Source of the DNA: Paramecium octaurelia
Lineage: Eukaryota; Ciliophora; Oligohymenophorea; Peniculida; Parameciidae
Length of the DNA stretch: 64,000 nt
Assembly (NCBI GenBank): GCA_905182995.1
Contig: CAJJDP010000023.1
Coordinates: 595,474-659,473, forward strand
Direction of reading: 5' to 3'
Shown here: positions 48,256-60,609 of the stretch, one piece after another
How the letters are laid out: every line of letters starts with the position of its first letter
How positions within the stretch are numbered: position 1 is the stretch's first letter
Made by a program: the position numbers and the translations under genes
Notes under the pieces: generated by a model
What the model saw: the letters and a program-made list of their open reading frames with translations, nothing else
The model's database searches: none
What the model was told of the DNA's origin: nothing

Positions 48256-48426
48256 ATGTTTTTGTTTGAGGAGATCTTAATCACGAGCTTTAATGGGGGT
48301 ATGAATAATCAGAAGGATATTATCGTCTCTGGATCAATATTTATAGTGTTTTTGAATAATTAATCAGAATTGGTTGGAGTTTTGAGAGGGCTTTATAGAA
48401 ATCACATGAAAGTGAATCCCATTTGA
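48256..48426 (+). CDS. Possible 56-aa small protein
   Basis: A short complete frame between NAC-beta and LIS1, ATG 48256 to TGA 48424-48426. It is visibly richer in G+C than the spacers ('SFNGGMNNQKDIIVSGS', 'LNNQSELVGVLRGLYRN'). It begins with a hydrophobic stretch ('MFLFEEILITSF'). LIS1 starts 25 bp after its stop. No family recognised. Chance is possible at this length. Confidence 0.45.
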
Positions 48427-48451
48427 AATTATTATTAATTTAATTAATATT

Positions 48452-49736
48452 ATGGTGTTGACTGCTAGACAAAGGGATGAATTAAATTAAGCAATACATC
48501 AATATTTATTGATAAGCTATCAATAAAGTGCATAAGTGTTTAAAACTGAAGCTGTTGTTAAGGATGGCTAAATTGAGGCTGATTTATTGGAAAAAAAATG
48601 GAATTCTATTGTAAGGTTGTCAAAAAGAGTAATAACTTTGGAATAGCAAGTAGAACAATTGAATGAATAATTAGCATAAGCTTAAGCTGGCAAAATACAA
48701 TTTAATAAATGTACATCAAATAAAGTTAAGATATAGCTGATGATGAATAAAGATTAACACCCATTGAGAAATTTAAATTAGAAGGACATAGAGCTGGAGT
48801 GAATTGTGTGGCTTTTCATCCCTAATACTAAATTCTGGGTTCAGCAAGCGATGATGGCAGTATTAAATTATGGGATTACGAAAGTGGTCATTTCGAAAAA
48901 ACCTTAAAAGGACATACAAGTAATGTAAATTGTTTGGCATTTGATCCTACTGGAAAATATATTTGTAGTGCTAGTAGTGTATAATTAAATTTGATAATAA
49001 GGATTTATCAATAAAATTATGGGAATTAAAAAACCATACCTGTGTAAAAACACTTATTGGTCATGAACATAGTGTATCAACTGTTTAGTTCTCTGATCAT
49101 GGAGATTTTATATTGAGTGCTAGTAGAGATAAAAGTATCAAATTATGGGAAGTGTAGACTGGATTTTGCAAGAAAACATTCTCTGAGCATCAAGAATGGG
49201 TCAGATGTGCTGTATTTAGTAATGATGAAAAACAAATGGCTTCTTGTTCTTAGGATTAAATGATTTATATATGGGTAATAGATAGCGGATAAATTTTGCA
49301 CCAATTGAGTGGACATGAACATGTGGTTGAATAAGTCAAATATGTTCCAGAACATGGGGCTAAACAAATTCTGACTCCACAATAACAGCAAAATATTTAA
49401 ACGATTAATTTATTAGTTTCTGTATCAAGAGATAAGGAAATCAAAATATGGAATACTATTTTAGGAACTAATCTGTTTACATTATCTGGACATGACAATT
49501 GGGTCAATGGAGTTTCTTTTCATCCTGATGGAGTGCATATGCTATCAGTATCTGATGATAAGACAATTAGAGTATATGATTTATATTGACAATAGGTTTG
49601 GAATTTGAAAGAATAGAAACAAAAAAAGAAGATTGAAAATGCTCATGATAAGTTCATTTTGAAATGTGAAATAAATAAATTTATATTCGCCACATGTTCT
49701 GTAGACCAAACAATTAAATTATGGCTATTAAGTTGA
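48452..49736 (+). CDS. LIS1-like dynein regulator (LisH + WD40)
   Basis: 405 aa after introns of 20, 23 and 24 nt. The N-terminal LisH motif ('[18 protein letters not shown]', 'YQQSAQVFKTEA') and coiled coil ('[17 protein letters not shown]') precede a seven-blade WD40 propeller: '[15 protein letters not shown]', '[16 protein letters not shown]', '[17 protein letters not shown]', '[16 protein letters not shown]', '[17 protein letters not shown]', ending '[13 protein letters not shown]'. LIS1/PAFAH1B1 regulates cytoplasmic dynein; in ciliates it is also relevant to nuclear positioning and basal bodies. The architecture is complete. Confidence 0.96.
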
Positions 49737-49820
49737 TCAAATAAATAATATTTATCAAAAATATGTAAAATACAGTTAATTAATTTTATATGATAATTAT
49801 GATATATTAATATAATATAA

Positions 49821-52499
49821 TCAGAATCTCCTTCTTAAATTCCATACCGATTAAATATGCTATTCAAATTGAATGTCATCTTCAATTAACACATTTAAAT
49901 TATTATAATATCCAATGAATTCTTCAAAGGTTACGTTCGGATTTTTCACATAATCTCCTCCTGTCTATAAAATAGTTAAAATTCATACAAAAACAATGTG
50001 GTGTTATTCAAACGTGTCTATGAATTCACATAAAATGTCATCCTCTCTTCTTCTGTTGGCTCTGACATCAGGATGGTCCTTTGCATTGAATTATTCTATT
50101 ATTTATTAAATTCTAATTACATTTAACTATATCGATGGTAGCCTTTGGAAGAGATTCAAATGCTTATTGAACAGCATTAAATTTCCTTAAACTCATCGTA
50201 CCTTAAACTTATTTAATGAATCCATCATAATTCATCATTCCATTTGTTTGGAATTATTGGAAAACTTCATCTAAAATTTAATCGCTCACTTCCAATCTCC
50301 ATTATTTAAAGCAATTCTTCCATTCCTAGTATGATAATGCATTCAAATGGGATTTATCATACAATTAAAATCTATACTATATATTTATCAACCCCCTCAA
50401 TCCTCTTTAAGAAATTTTATTTCTCAAAATTTGCACTCCATCCATCTTTTATTTGCTTGATTTTACACTTTGCTCTCTTTCTTACTATTATTATTGTGAT
50501 TATTATGAAATCTATGATTAAGACAGTGGGATTTATTAAAGTTATGATCCATTTTAAACTGCTTTGACATCTTCCAATGGTTTAAATATGTTAAATGAAG
50601 CTGGTTAATTATAACCTACAGAAGGTCTTGATTAAGCTAATTATTCTTGTTGGGTAAATGTTCCAAATGGTGCATTTGCAGAAACACTACCTCCTTGTAA
50701 AACATATCTATGATGATCTTATAAATAACTTCTTTTATGATCTGGTTCAAAAACTTACTTATTACCAGCATGATGATTCTTTCCTCCATCTTACAGTAAT
50801 CTGAAAACATTCACAATTATCTACTCGAAATATTTATCATCTGGTATTGAAGCACTATAATTACTAAAGAATTCTAATAGTTCTTCTTTTGTAATATTTT
50901 CATGTCCAAATCCTCCATTAATATTATGTAATTATTGTAATGGTTCAAAAAAGTCTTAAACAATTTCATCATCACTTTTCTTACCACTTTTTAGATCTGG
51001 GTGATTCCTACAGATGAAGTTATTTCTTAATGTTGACAATGTGACATAGTCATTTGTTCTATATTTTTCAAATAACTATTCAATTAATTAAATCCTCTAT
51101 GATGGCATTTCACCTCTTAATACAAACATGAAACCCCAGAGATCTATTAAACCAGATTATTCTCTATCGAAATATTGGAAGACAAGATCTATTTCAGGGT
51201 CTGTTACTTCAATTTTATGATCTCTAATGGCCTTTCTAAACTCAGTCAAATTCAACATCCCATCATGATCAGCATCTAAGATTTTTCCAACTCTATACAA
51301 AGATATGAATCCTCTTGCTCCTCTTGATATCAATCTATTTCTGATTCTTTGTACTATTAATTCAACCTATCTTGATGTTGAGGACATCTAAGATGCATTT
51401 GATTATTGAGATTTTACTGATTTTGGAACAGATTATCGTTGTTATTGTTATTGTTATTGTTATTATTATTATTATTATTATTGATAAGATTTTACTGATT
51501 TGTCTTAAGATGGGGAAAAATTTAATTATTAGACAATTTGAGGATTGGTTATTATGTTCTATGATTCAGGCGAATAATTGAATTATTACTATTATTATTT
51601 TGCACTTTGAGGTGGAGTACCATATTATGGGGCTTATTGTTAAAATTAATTCAAATCCCAAACAGAAGCCAGAATAGTCTTAAATATTTCATCATTTGTC
51701 ACATAAAATCCAAAATAAGAGTAAAAATCAAAAAAATCTTGTATTGTCAACATTTTAATTCCTCTTAATTATAGATAGACACTTAATCCTGATAAAAATT
51801 CTTCTCTAACGTCATTAGGCGATCTATTTAGTATTTTAATTTCTGGATGTCTATCTGCATTGAATCTATTCACTAACTACTGAGGATTGACTTCTCTTTA
51901 TTCAAATGTGTAAAATACATCTGACACTACTCCTTACCTGGATTAATTCAAGTATTGACCCTTAATTTAATTAATCAAGTTTGAAGCACTCATATACTCT
52001 CCATTGAATAATTAATACAACCCATCCACTTCTATATTATTCCTTTTCAAATAATCCTGCAATTGCTAAGCAGTAAATTAACTTGGTAAACTTATTGCTA
52101 AATTCAATATGCCTAAAGCCCCTTTCAATTGTAATTTAACTCTTAGTTATTCTAATGGACTTCCTGTTTGTACTATTCTTGATTCTGCTTATTCCTCCAA
52201 TGATTGCTTCCCAACAACTCTATTGATAAACTCCTTATAATTTAGTTATTCATTAACGGAGTAAGTTGTCCAAAGTCTCTCTCCAAACTAAATTTAAGAA
52301 ATTCTTTTACTTCTTAATCTGAAATCGTAACACCTGCTTTAGCTATTGCTTTTAAAAAGTCTTGCTTTTTCAAATTCCCTTCATTGCTAAGGTCGAAGAA
52401 TTTGAATATTTTGAGTAACACTGTTTCAACACCTATTCTTGAAGAAGCTTTGAATTAAAGTTTTGTTACAAGTTCTTTTTCAAATTGCTAAATATCCAT
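49821..52499 (-). CDS. Large EF-hand protein with repeated modules
   Basis: 866 aa after introns of 23, 25 and 30 nt. It contains repeated calcyphosin-like modules, each with EF-hand helices and a signature near the module end: 'FNADRHPEIKILNRSPNDV', 'FICRNHPDLKSGKKSDDEI', 'FNAKDHPDVRANRRREDDI'. The best EF loop is 'DADHDGMLNLTEF' (canonical D-x-D-x-D-G ligands). Others ('DLSNEGNLKKQDF', 'DREQSGLIDLWGF') are partial. A 15-Gln tract (51437-51483) and Ser/Gln linkers separate modules. A Ca2+-binding cytoskeletal or ciliary protein is likely; internal duplication is evident. Confidence 0.85.
51437..51483 (-). repeat. Gln tract encoded by TAA/CAA triplets
   Basis: A trinucleotide tract (TTA/TTG on the plus strand) inside the EF-hand gene, encoding about 15 Gln on the minus strand. 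A likely length-polymorphic microsatellite. Confidence 0.9.
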
Positions 52500-52804
52500 T
52501 TTAACGATAATTTAAATTGTAATTTTAGAAAAGACATCTCGTCATAAGTTTCCCAATATTTGAGAAAGATACTTTGTATTTTAAATATATTTAGGACAAC
52601 AATCACCAATACCCAAAAAATATAAACTTAATTATTTAGCTTTCATACATGTTTAATAATTTGAGTAGATTTAATATATTTTTGAACACGAAGGATCATG
52701 ACAATCATCTAATTCAAAAACATATATAGAATTTTAGAGATTAAAAATATCCTAACTTTACTACTAATAATTTTTGATAAATATTATTAATTGAAATTAA
52801 TCTC
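52500..52804. other. Intergenic spacer
   Basis: 305 bp between two same-strand genes. AT-rich; nothing recognised. Confidence 0.5.
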
Positions 52805-53806
52805 TCACTCCTATTCTTCAGATCCAAAAGTTATTTGTTGCCATGTGTCTGATTCAATGTCTTATGATATTAAAGCCGAATTCTAACCCAGAAACAAATA
52901 TATTTTCTTAAACGGATTTGGGCTTTGATATTCAACAGTTGGTAAGAATTACATAAATGCTATTGAGAGGCTTTCAGCGACAAAAATATCATAAGAAAAT
53001 ATAACATAGCCTTTGTTCTTTTCAAGATGCTAAAATGTACGGATTGGTTTAGCCTTAGTTTAATATTTAAGATTTCTGATTAATTTGTTCTTGTGTAGAT
53101 TATAAACTCTGACTCCAAAATGATGTTATACTACGACCAAATTATTGACATTCCATATTTTGGCCTTTATTTTTTAAAAGTATTTTGGTTCAAATGATAA
53201 TAAGAATTATTTAACAACCTTCAATTTAGTATTTTTCTTTCTGAATACTTTTAAGCAAATTAACTTTTATTATCTTATCATTTGCAGTGTTGAGAGATAA
53301 GCGTCCTTATTCTAAACAAATCTCCAATCAAAGGTTTCAGAGTTGACCTAATATACTTCGCTTTGATCCCCAAGAATATGTGATGTTTCCAATGTACCAT
53401 TTGTTTACATTAATTTGTAGTTGGAATCTTCTGTAAAGGATAATTTCAGTTGTTTATAGGCTTCAAAAGTGATAAACTTTAATTTGTATTGCTAATTAGT
53501 TTAGATATCAAAAATGATATAATCCTATTCGCCCAAAAAAAAAATAAATTTAGAATCAGGAGTGAATTAAATGGAAAATGTATCTGCATCGTCATCATGC
53601 TCAAAGACAATCTGATTGGTTTTTAAATCTATTACTGTAGCATTGTAATATTCCTTGTATTTTTCATAAAGAAATATACAGCAGACAAATTAGTTATTGT
53701 TTGAGATAATTATATTATTTATTAGACTATCAGCCTTGCTGGGATGTTTTTAAATTTTAGCTTGCAATTCTTTGACAATGCAAATATTTTGTGATTCAAA
53801 TTGCAT
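52805..53806 (-). CDS. Beta-propeller-like protein, unknown
   Basis: 333 aa, no intron. Short beta-strand-like segments alternate with polar loops in a WD40-like rhythm ('YYNATVIDLKTNQIVFEHD', 'IQFTPDSKFIFFLGEQD', 'VVVQHHFGVRVYNLHKN', 'YVIFSYDIFVAESLS'). Classical WD dipeptides are missing. No signal peptide or TM. A divergent propeller is the best structural guess; no function is assigned. Its start is 22 bp from the divergent RSPH14 start. Confidence 0.7.
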
Positions 53807-53828
53807 TTATTAATATCATCAAATAAAA

Positions 53829-54975
53829 ATGGAGTTTAACTTAAGAAATGAATAAATGATAGCATATCATAGAAATAGAGAGGATTATGAACCATAACCT
53901 GAGGATTGTTTATAATTTGCTTATGGCGATCGTAGATACGTGAAGATGACAAACTAAATTTTTGCAAGTGATGATGTTTTGAAACTGAAAAATTTAGAGG
54001 AAATCAATGAAGATTTGTAATTCTTATATTTATTAAAACATTAATAGTCATAGAGGAGATTTTATAACCTTGGCATTGTTATCTAGTGATATACTGGATG
54101 TTTTAATGAGTCATTTATCCAATCCTCACGAGAGAATTCGAGAACTCTCTTCGAGTGCAATTGTAACAATATTTTATACTATAAAAAGGTGTTGATTAGT
54201 TCAATAAAATTTGGAAGAGATAAGATAATGGAGAGGTGTTATGTTCCAACAATAATGAAACTTCTGAATGATTAAGTTGTTAATATTAGAAAAAATGGAT
54301 ACCTAAGTTTATTAAACATGACTGAATTTTAATAAGGTAATTATCATATTCAAAATTGTAGGAGTTGATCATGTTTATGCATAGGGTATTTTGGTACCAT
54401 TGGTTAACAAATTGGTTGAGGAGAGTGTCGAGGATTTATTGACTCTGGATTTGCAATTGTTAGAGAAAATATTGTATTGTGGAGATGCCTAAGTCGAAAT
54501 TCTGAAAACATAAGCTATTAAGAGATTAACATAACTTTTAAAACGATCTAATTTTAAGTTGAGATCCTTGGCTTGTAAGAATTTAGCTTGCATTTCATAT
54601 GATGCAAATGGGAAATTAGATGTTATCAATTAAGGATGCGTTCTTGAATTGTGTGCACGATTATTAGATGATCATAATGAAGTTATCACTAATGCGACAA
54701 TGGCTTTGGCTAGTTTAGCCTAGCATAATGAATGCAAATTTCAAATGATGGATAATAATAAGCTAGATATTGTTATTAAATTGCTTAGTCACAACGATCA
54801 CTAAATCAAATTAAATAGTGTTCAATTAGTAACTAGTCTTGCTGAACATCCAAAAGGAAGAAAGGAATGTTATAAATGTTTGCCTACTCTTTAGAACTTT
54901 TCAACTGACCCTTAATATGAGTACATCAGTCCATATGCTATCTAGGCCATCGAAGTCATTAAGTGGGAACCTTGA
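53829..54975 (+). CDS. Radial spoke head protein RSPH14 (Armadillo repeats)
   Basis: 354 aa after introns of 31, 26 and 25 nt. Length and order match RSPH14 (human ~350 aa): N-terminal 'QPEDCLQFAYGDRRYVKM', then ARM repeats ('VLMSHLSNPHERIRELSSS', 'LLNDQVVNIRKNGYLSLL', 'LLDDHNEVITNATMALASL', 'LLSHNDHQIKLNSVQLVTS') and the family-typical end 'AEHPKGRKECYKCLPTL' with 'AIEVIKWEP'. RSPH14 is a radial-spoke component of motile cilia. No odd residues are seen. Confidence 0.9.
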
Positions 54976-55007
54976 AAAATAAATTATATAATATATATTT
55001 ATTATTA

Positions 55008-55887
55008 ATGGAAAGAGATCCCTTTTATAACAATGAGTAATAAAATGAATTGCGACCCTATAAGCCAAGTAAGTTTTGAAAACAAAATAAGCGTAGGAAT
55101 AAACCTTCTTTGAGAGATTTTCATATTCATCCTTAACATTCAAAACTACTGTCGTTTAATTCATAATATTCTTTTTAACTATAATTCACACAGTTTATTT
55201 GACTGAAAAATATTTGGAAGACGATGAGGATGAATCTGACATTTATAGTTTTGAATGTGTATTGTACACTTGGGGTTCAAAACACACTCCCTCAATTATA
55301 TACCGTTTTTAATATTGGAGATTAGTCTGCCCTATATTTCTTCATGGATCCTTTTCACATATTATAGGCAATATGATGGTTCAAATATATTACGGATTCA
55401 TTTTAGAATTAACGCATGGATGGAGAAGAGTTTCAATTCTCTACATAGTAGGAGGAATAGGGGCTTCCTTATTCTCATGCGTTAGATTTTATTCTGAGAC
55501 ATCTGTAGGAGCAAGTGGATCAATATTCGCTTTATTAGCTCTTGAGTTAATCTATTTTATAACTGCTTTTCCTGGAATTGAACCAAAAAGAATTGTTGTA
55601 TTTATTTTATTAGCTCCCATGATTTTCTTATCCTTCATTGACGCTCCTCCTCAAGTTGACATTGCTGGTCATTTGGGAGGACTAGTTGTAGGATTGCTTA
55701 TAGGAATAGGATATGCATTTGCAGATGCTCAAAGCAATATGTATTATTACATAATATCAATAGCAAAAAATAATGCTAATACATTTTTTACGGTTTGGTT
55801 GGACTTTTGTTTATTTATATTTTCACCATCCTCTACCAGGCTAAATTAGAAGATGAATAAATATGCTAAGGAATGAATATTATTTGA
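55008..55887 (+). CDS. Rhomboid intramembrane serine protease
   Basis: 277 aa after two 23-nt introns. Rhomboid core: 'YWRLVCPIFLHGSFSHIIG' then 'NMMVQIYYGFILE', the catalytic Ser in 'SVGASGSIFALLALEL' (GxSG) and the catalytic His in 'VDIAGHLGGLVVGLLIG'. Seven TM segments are visible: one before the acidic loop ('LEDDEDESD') and a last one ('GLVGLLFIYIFTILYQ') revealed only after splicing the second intron. It cleaves type I membrane proteins within the membrane. The Ser-His dyad is complete, so it is probably active. Confidence 0.94.
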
Positions 55888-55924
55888 ATTCCAATATCAT
55901 TTTACATAAACTATAATATTTATA

Positions 55925-57033
55925 ATGAATTATGTAATTAAATAAACAGAATTATTTTTAAGGGGACTAAAGACATGCCACTCAATTGATTAGAACTTGT
56001 AATGTTACTTTTGCACTAATGGTATATTAAAATATTAAAAAATTTAGGAATTTTATTGTTGAGTAATTATCAATAATTTGACGATGTTGATTCTAAGAAG
56101 CCCACATTTTTTTTTTATCTTAAGTCAAATTCATTTGAACAACTTCAAACTAATTCAATTCATTATAAAATGCCACAAAACTTGTCTCCAGATCTCTAAA
56201 TAAAACTATAAAAACTCAATGCCACTTTGGATAAATTAGTTTTCGAATTAAACATAAATTAGCTATATACAAGTTTAAAACCCTTTAAAAAATAAATCAA
56301 AAAAATAGAGATTCAAGTTTATTACACTATTTCCCAATTGAGAGTCATACAAAAATTTAAAATGATTGTATTTTTCAAGGATTCCTTTTTTACTATTGAA
56401 TGCCCAATCATTTAATTAGACGAAATTGAATAAATGGAATCTATTAGAAAATACATGGAAAAAAGAAAACACTTAGAAGTATTTGAAGTTGATCCAAAAA
56501 TCTCAGAATACTTGAATGATTTCAATCAAAAAGAAGCAATTTAATTGATTTTGAAAAAGAACAGCATTGAAATTCATTTAAACAGTGAAAAGCAGGAGAC
56601 ATCTCTTGAATTAAATAGTGGATTTTTAACTTAATATAAGTTTGATGAATTCTCTAAAAATTACTAAAATATAAATACTATCAATATAGAACCCAATGTG
56701 TTAACACCTTTTCATGGATACGGATTCAAAGTCTCAATTTCTAGAGACAGTAATCAAAAATCCAGAATATTTATTTCTCAAGATTGGCAAGATTAAATGA
56801 GTATGGTTCTGAAATCCATCACAACTCTTATTAACAAGATAAAAATCATCTCTATTTTAGATGATGATCATAATGATGATGAATTGTATACTTTATTTTT
56901 ATTTAATTTTAGACTCGACATTATAGCTGAATATTAGATTGATAGAGTACAGGAACAGGAGTCAATTATGGAAAATGAATAAATAGAAGAACAATAGATG
57001 AGAAAGAAAATAAAAATGAATTTTAAAAGTTGA
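55925..57033 (+). CDS. Rad9-like 9-1-1 clamp subunit (tentative)
   Basis: 351 aa after introns of 26 and 27 nt. The start 'MNYVIKQTELFLRGLKTC' followed by 'NLQCYFCTNGILLLSNYQ' fits the first PCNA-like half of Rad9. The middle ('LEVFEVDPKISEYLNDFNQ') and 'NINTINIEPNVLTPF', then 'GFKVSISRDSNQKSRIFIS' are compatible with the second clamp half. A short acidic tail includes 'SILDDDHNDDEL'. Rad9 loads with Rad1 and Hus1 onto damaged DNA. The family call is based on overall pattern, not on a diagnostic motif; Hus1 or another PCNA-fold protein is the alternative. Confidence 0.55.
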
Positions 57034-57144
57034 TTCTCATTTTTATTCAAATAAATGCTAAATTTATTATGTAATGATAATATAGTGATGAATAAGATTA
57101 TGTGAAAATTTAATGTACTATTTTGTAATAATAGCTTGATTAAA

Positions 57145-57460
57145 TCACTTTTTCTATGTATTTTTAACTTTTGGTTATGCTTAAGTTCCTGCTCTAAAAC
57201 CATTCTTTGCTCTTCTGGCAATTGATTTCAAATATCTCATTCTTCCTGTTCCAGTTGATCTACGTCTGGCAACCTTTTCACCCCATCCACTGTCTAATAT
57301 TGTATTAATTTATTATAATACAGAGTCTTAATCTAGCAGCTGGGTATCCACATGATGCGCATCTGTTTTTTTAAATGTGGAATGTTTATCTACCACATCT
57401 CTTGCAGAAAGTATGAGTCTTTTAGTGTCTTTTACCGATTGCTGGTGTACCTCTTGCCAT
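57145..57460 (-). CDS. Ribosomal protein eL37
   Basis: 95 aa after one 28-nt intron. Unmistakable eL37: '[19 protein letters not shown]' with the zinc ribbon C-x2-C-x11-C-x2-C ('CKRCG' ... '[17 protein letters not shown]'), '[18 protein letters not shown]' and a basic C-terminus. It is a structural protein of the large ribosomal subunit. Complete and normal in length. The intron falls after 'RLRL', shifting the frame if unspliced. Confidence 0.97.
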
Positions 57461-57642
57461 TTAATTATTTAATAAAAGATTTAATTTTATGAAATAATCT
57501 CATAACACTAAGAAAAATAAAGATGATAAGAAATCTTTTGTAATATAGGTAATATGAATTATTAGTTATAAACAATCCAGATCATCGTTAATCCAAAAGA
57601 TTTCTTAATTAAAAATATACAATATGTTTATCTAAAACACAT

Positions 57643-58574
57643 TCATTTTTTTTTGGTTTTTTATTTTAATCGATTTATCCATTCTTAAGACACATTTATT
57701 TCCTTTTTTTCAATATTTGCTTTTGCCTAAAAGTATTCTTCTAGGTTTTATTCAAATTTTTTATATTCATTAAGTTTGGTGTTGCTTTCTTACTAAACCT
57801 TCTTTCGTACCAAATTACTATTTTGAACAATTAAGGGCGCATTTTCATTATTATTGTTGTTATTTATTGTGATAGATGGTCTCGATTATTTTGTTTCATC
57901 ATAATAGCTTAAGCAATCCTACTATTTTTCATTGAGAAGCGATATAAATAACTGTAATCGCTCCTTAGTTTTAGAATATATTTGAGTTTGTGAATAGAAC
58001 TTTTTATCTAATACTTACTTCAATGAAATCAAAAAGTCCTATGTTTTACATCAGATTCTTACATTCACTTCTTTGTTCCTCAAAACTATGTTGGTAAATG
58101 AGTATTTCATGAGTCTCAAACAATGAATTGATTAAGAAATTTTTTCTTTGTGTGAAAATGATTTCACTACCTCTTGCAATTCTTTATGCTTTATCTAAGT
58201 TACCTTATAAGATTTTTCCAGCTCTCTAATTATGGTGACATAATCTTTAAGATGCTTGATATCAATAGGTTTTGTAATTTAAGAAAATTACTTAATATGT
58301 TAAAGAATTTTCTAGCATAAAATTTAAGTATTACTTCCATGTAAATCCTAACCGATTTGTAGATTTAGTCAAAAAAGAAATCATATTATTCTATTTATTA
58401 GAATGTGTAAGTAAAGTACTACTGCAATTCTTTGTATGTATAGTTCTCCACAAATATTAATTCAATTATTTATGTCAAATAGCATTATTATTCTATGATA
58501 TCATAATTTGTTTCATCTGTCGAAGGTGTCTCACATCGCAGAATCTCCTTGTTTACCATGCATTACATATTCAT
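57643..58574 (-). CDS. Coiled-coil protein, unknown
   Basis: 294 aa after introns of 23 and 24 nt. Start 'MNMQCMVNKEILRCETP'. Largely helical with coiled-coil stretches ('DYVTIIRELEKSYKVTQIK', 'KLNEYKKFEQNLEEYFQAK') and an Asn run. No membrane segment. The family is not recognised. Confidence 0.7.
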
Positions 58575-58726
58575 AATTTTTAAATACAAAAATAATTAAA
58601 AAAATTCCACACACTCAATAGAGATCAATTAATACAATTAAAATTAATCCCAATTAATAGAGTTTCTATTCTCCTCATCTTCAAGAAGATTGGCAGACAA
58701 ATAGTTAATAAATATAATTATTTATT

Positions 58727-59080
58727 TCATAACCTTGTTTTCCTCCTCTTTTACTCATCCATAATCAAAAACAAGAACATTTTTAAGAATACTGATTACC
58801 CCATTAAATTGTGTTAATTTTATTCCTTTAATCTGAATTGCGTTAATAAATTACAATAACTAAATTTATTTAAAGAAATGCTTAATATACATTTATCTTA
58901 ATTTAATTTTGTAATGAACAATATCTTGCAATTTCTCTATTACAAATCTATCCTATTTGATTCATTTGATCGAAATAGACAAAACTATGATATTTTCTTA
59001 TCTTTATACACAACATTGTTATTTAATTACTAAAGCTCAATATTGAAAATATCTTTGTCTCTAATATCTAAAAATGGCAT
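58727..59080 (-). CDS. Small hypothetical protein
   Basis: 117 aa, no intron called. It reads 'MPFLDIRDKDIFNIELQQL' and later 'SQFCLFRSNESNRIDLQQ'. The C-terminal third becomes hydrophobic then basic ('MDEQKRRKTRL'), and an unseen intron is possible there. Composition is coding-like but nothing is recognised. Competing open frames exist on the other strand. Confidence 0.5.
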
Positions 59081-59324
59081 TGTTGTATGAAAAAAGAACT
59101 TAGACTCAAAGTATAAAAATACCTGAGTATTGATGATAATGAATCCTATAATCTTTGTTACCTCAAGCCCTAATAGATTTCTTTAAGTTTATAAGGAAAC
59201 TATTTAAGTCTCAGAGTAGTTCCTTCATATGCAGTGATGCTAGTTACTATTCTTTAAGAATTTGATATCTTATATTATTTAGACAATGCATTTATGTTAT
59301 AAATCTTACTTTACTAAATGAATT

Positions 59325-59761
59325 TCATTTTATTTTAGCATTATTATTTACAGCATGAGATCTATACAATACATTTCTTTTTTGATCAATATTAGATATA
59401 TAATATGTATCTTGAAACATAACATTTAATCTCATTTAAAATGGCTTTTGTATTTAGTTAGGTGAAATGAGATCTCTAAATTTATCTGGATAGCATCTGT
59501 TTAGATATTTTAATTGTTGTTTAATGTTCCTCTATATCCATTTAAAATAATTGTGACATTTATTTAATAACAAATATTATTTAATTAAGATAAATAAATT
59601 GAATAATACAAAAGAACATGCCTTAGGTTTTCATTATTTAAAAAATCAAGTAGGGTCTATATCATTTATTCCTCAGCTTTTAGGAAGTTTTTTAAAATTT
59701 AATTCTTAATATAATACTAAAATGAAATTGATTCTATGAGAAGCTTAAATTCTAATAACAT
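59325..59761 (-). CDS. Small helical hypothetical protein
   Basis: 136 aa after one 26-nt intron. 'MLLEFKLLIESISFQYYIK', 'MIQTLLDFLNNENLRHVLL', 'INRNIKQQLKYLNRCYPDK' and 'MFQDTYYISNIDQKRNVLY'. All-helical first half, mixed second half. The intron is required to keep the frame and has normal GT/AG ends. No family recognised. It begins 55 bp after the previous minus-strand stop. Confidence 0.6.
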
Positions 59762-59816
59762 TGAGATTTTCAAAACATTATGATTTTTCAAATAAATTAG
59801 TAAAAATATTAAAATT

Positions 59817-60533
59817 TCAAACTTCAAGCTCAAGTTACTTCTAAAATTCTGCCATTTGTTTTTCCAATTCAAGCATATCACATTACAATTCATCGTAGTT
59901 GTTGGTTGATTCCAATAAGGAATTTAATTACTGAATGTCTGATGAGGGAGGAGGTTACAATTACTTTGAATAACCATTCAACTATTTGTGGATTTCTGTA
60001 GAAAAGCTTTAAATTTCGGCTAAACTTTATTCTAAAAATCCATCGCAAGTCCATTTTGTAATGCAAGTTGATGGTACTTTATATTCTAAAATTAATAATT
60101 TGTTGATACTTGATAATTGTTATTAAAGTTCTGAATCAGTGATACAATTTGAGATTGATTAATCAATGACTTTAATATCTTCTTAGAATTTTGTATATAT
60201 CTTATTTCTTTTGTTTTCAAAATCAATTGCTCTTTCTTCAAATGTTTTATGATTAATCTCTGTTGGTTTAATTTGGTTTATTTGCTTCTAAATTTGTTAA
60301 GCTGTAAGATTTAATTTGTTTAATGTATAATCTCTTACTTTATCAACTTCCTCTTTTGTAAAGGTAACCTATATTGAGCTAATTTTCTTTTTTCTTTCTT
60401 CAATTTCTTTGATAAAATGATTCTTTGTATCATCATCAAAACACAAATTAGCTGCGCAATATTTCTAAACAATTCTTATTGGCGAATGATCATCGGAGGA
60501 ATCAAAAATTCTCTTGCGTTTTTAAATAGACAT
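59817..60533 (-). CDS. Coiled-coil protein, unknown
   Basis: 238 aa, no intron. Basic start 'MSIQKRKRIFDSSDDHSP'. A helical middle ('FIKEIEERKKKISSIQVTF', 'TFEERAIDFENKRNKIYTK') and a final coiled coil ('MLELEKQMAEFQKQLELEV') flank a short Pro-rich segment. Could be a structural or complex-scaffolding protein. The first 15 residues resemble a nuclear signal with acidic CK2-like sites, an inference only. Confidence 0.7.
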
Positions 60534-60609
60534 TTAATTCGTTAATTTATTTATTAATCATCTGTTAAAGAAAACATTTTTATAATTAATAAAAATGTGA
60601 AAATATTAA

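Noticed and set aside
59087-59470. Plus-strand frame of 127 codons
   Set aside because: It overlaps a better-supported minus-strand gene at 59325-59761 and ends without a sensible C-terminus. Open frames of this length are not rare when TGA is the only stop in AT-rich DNA.
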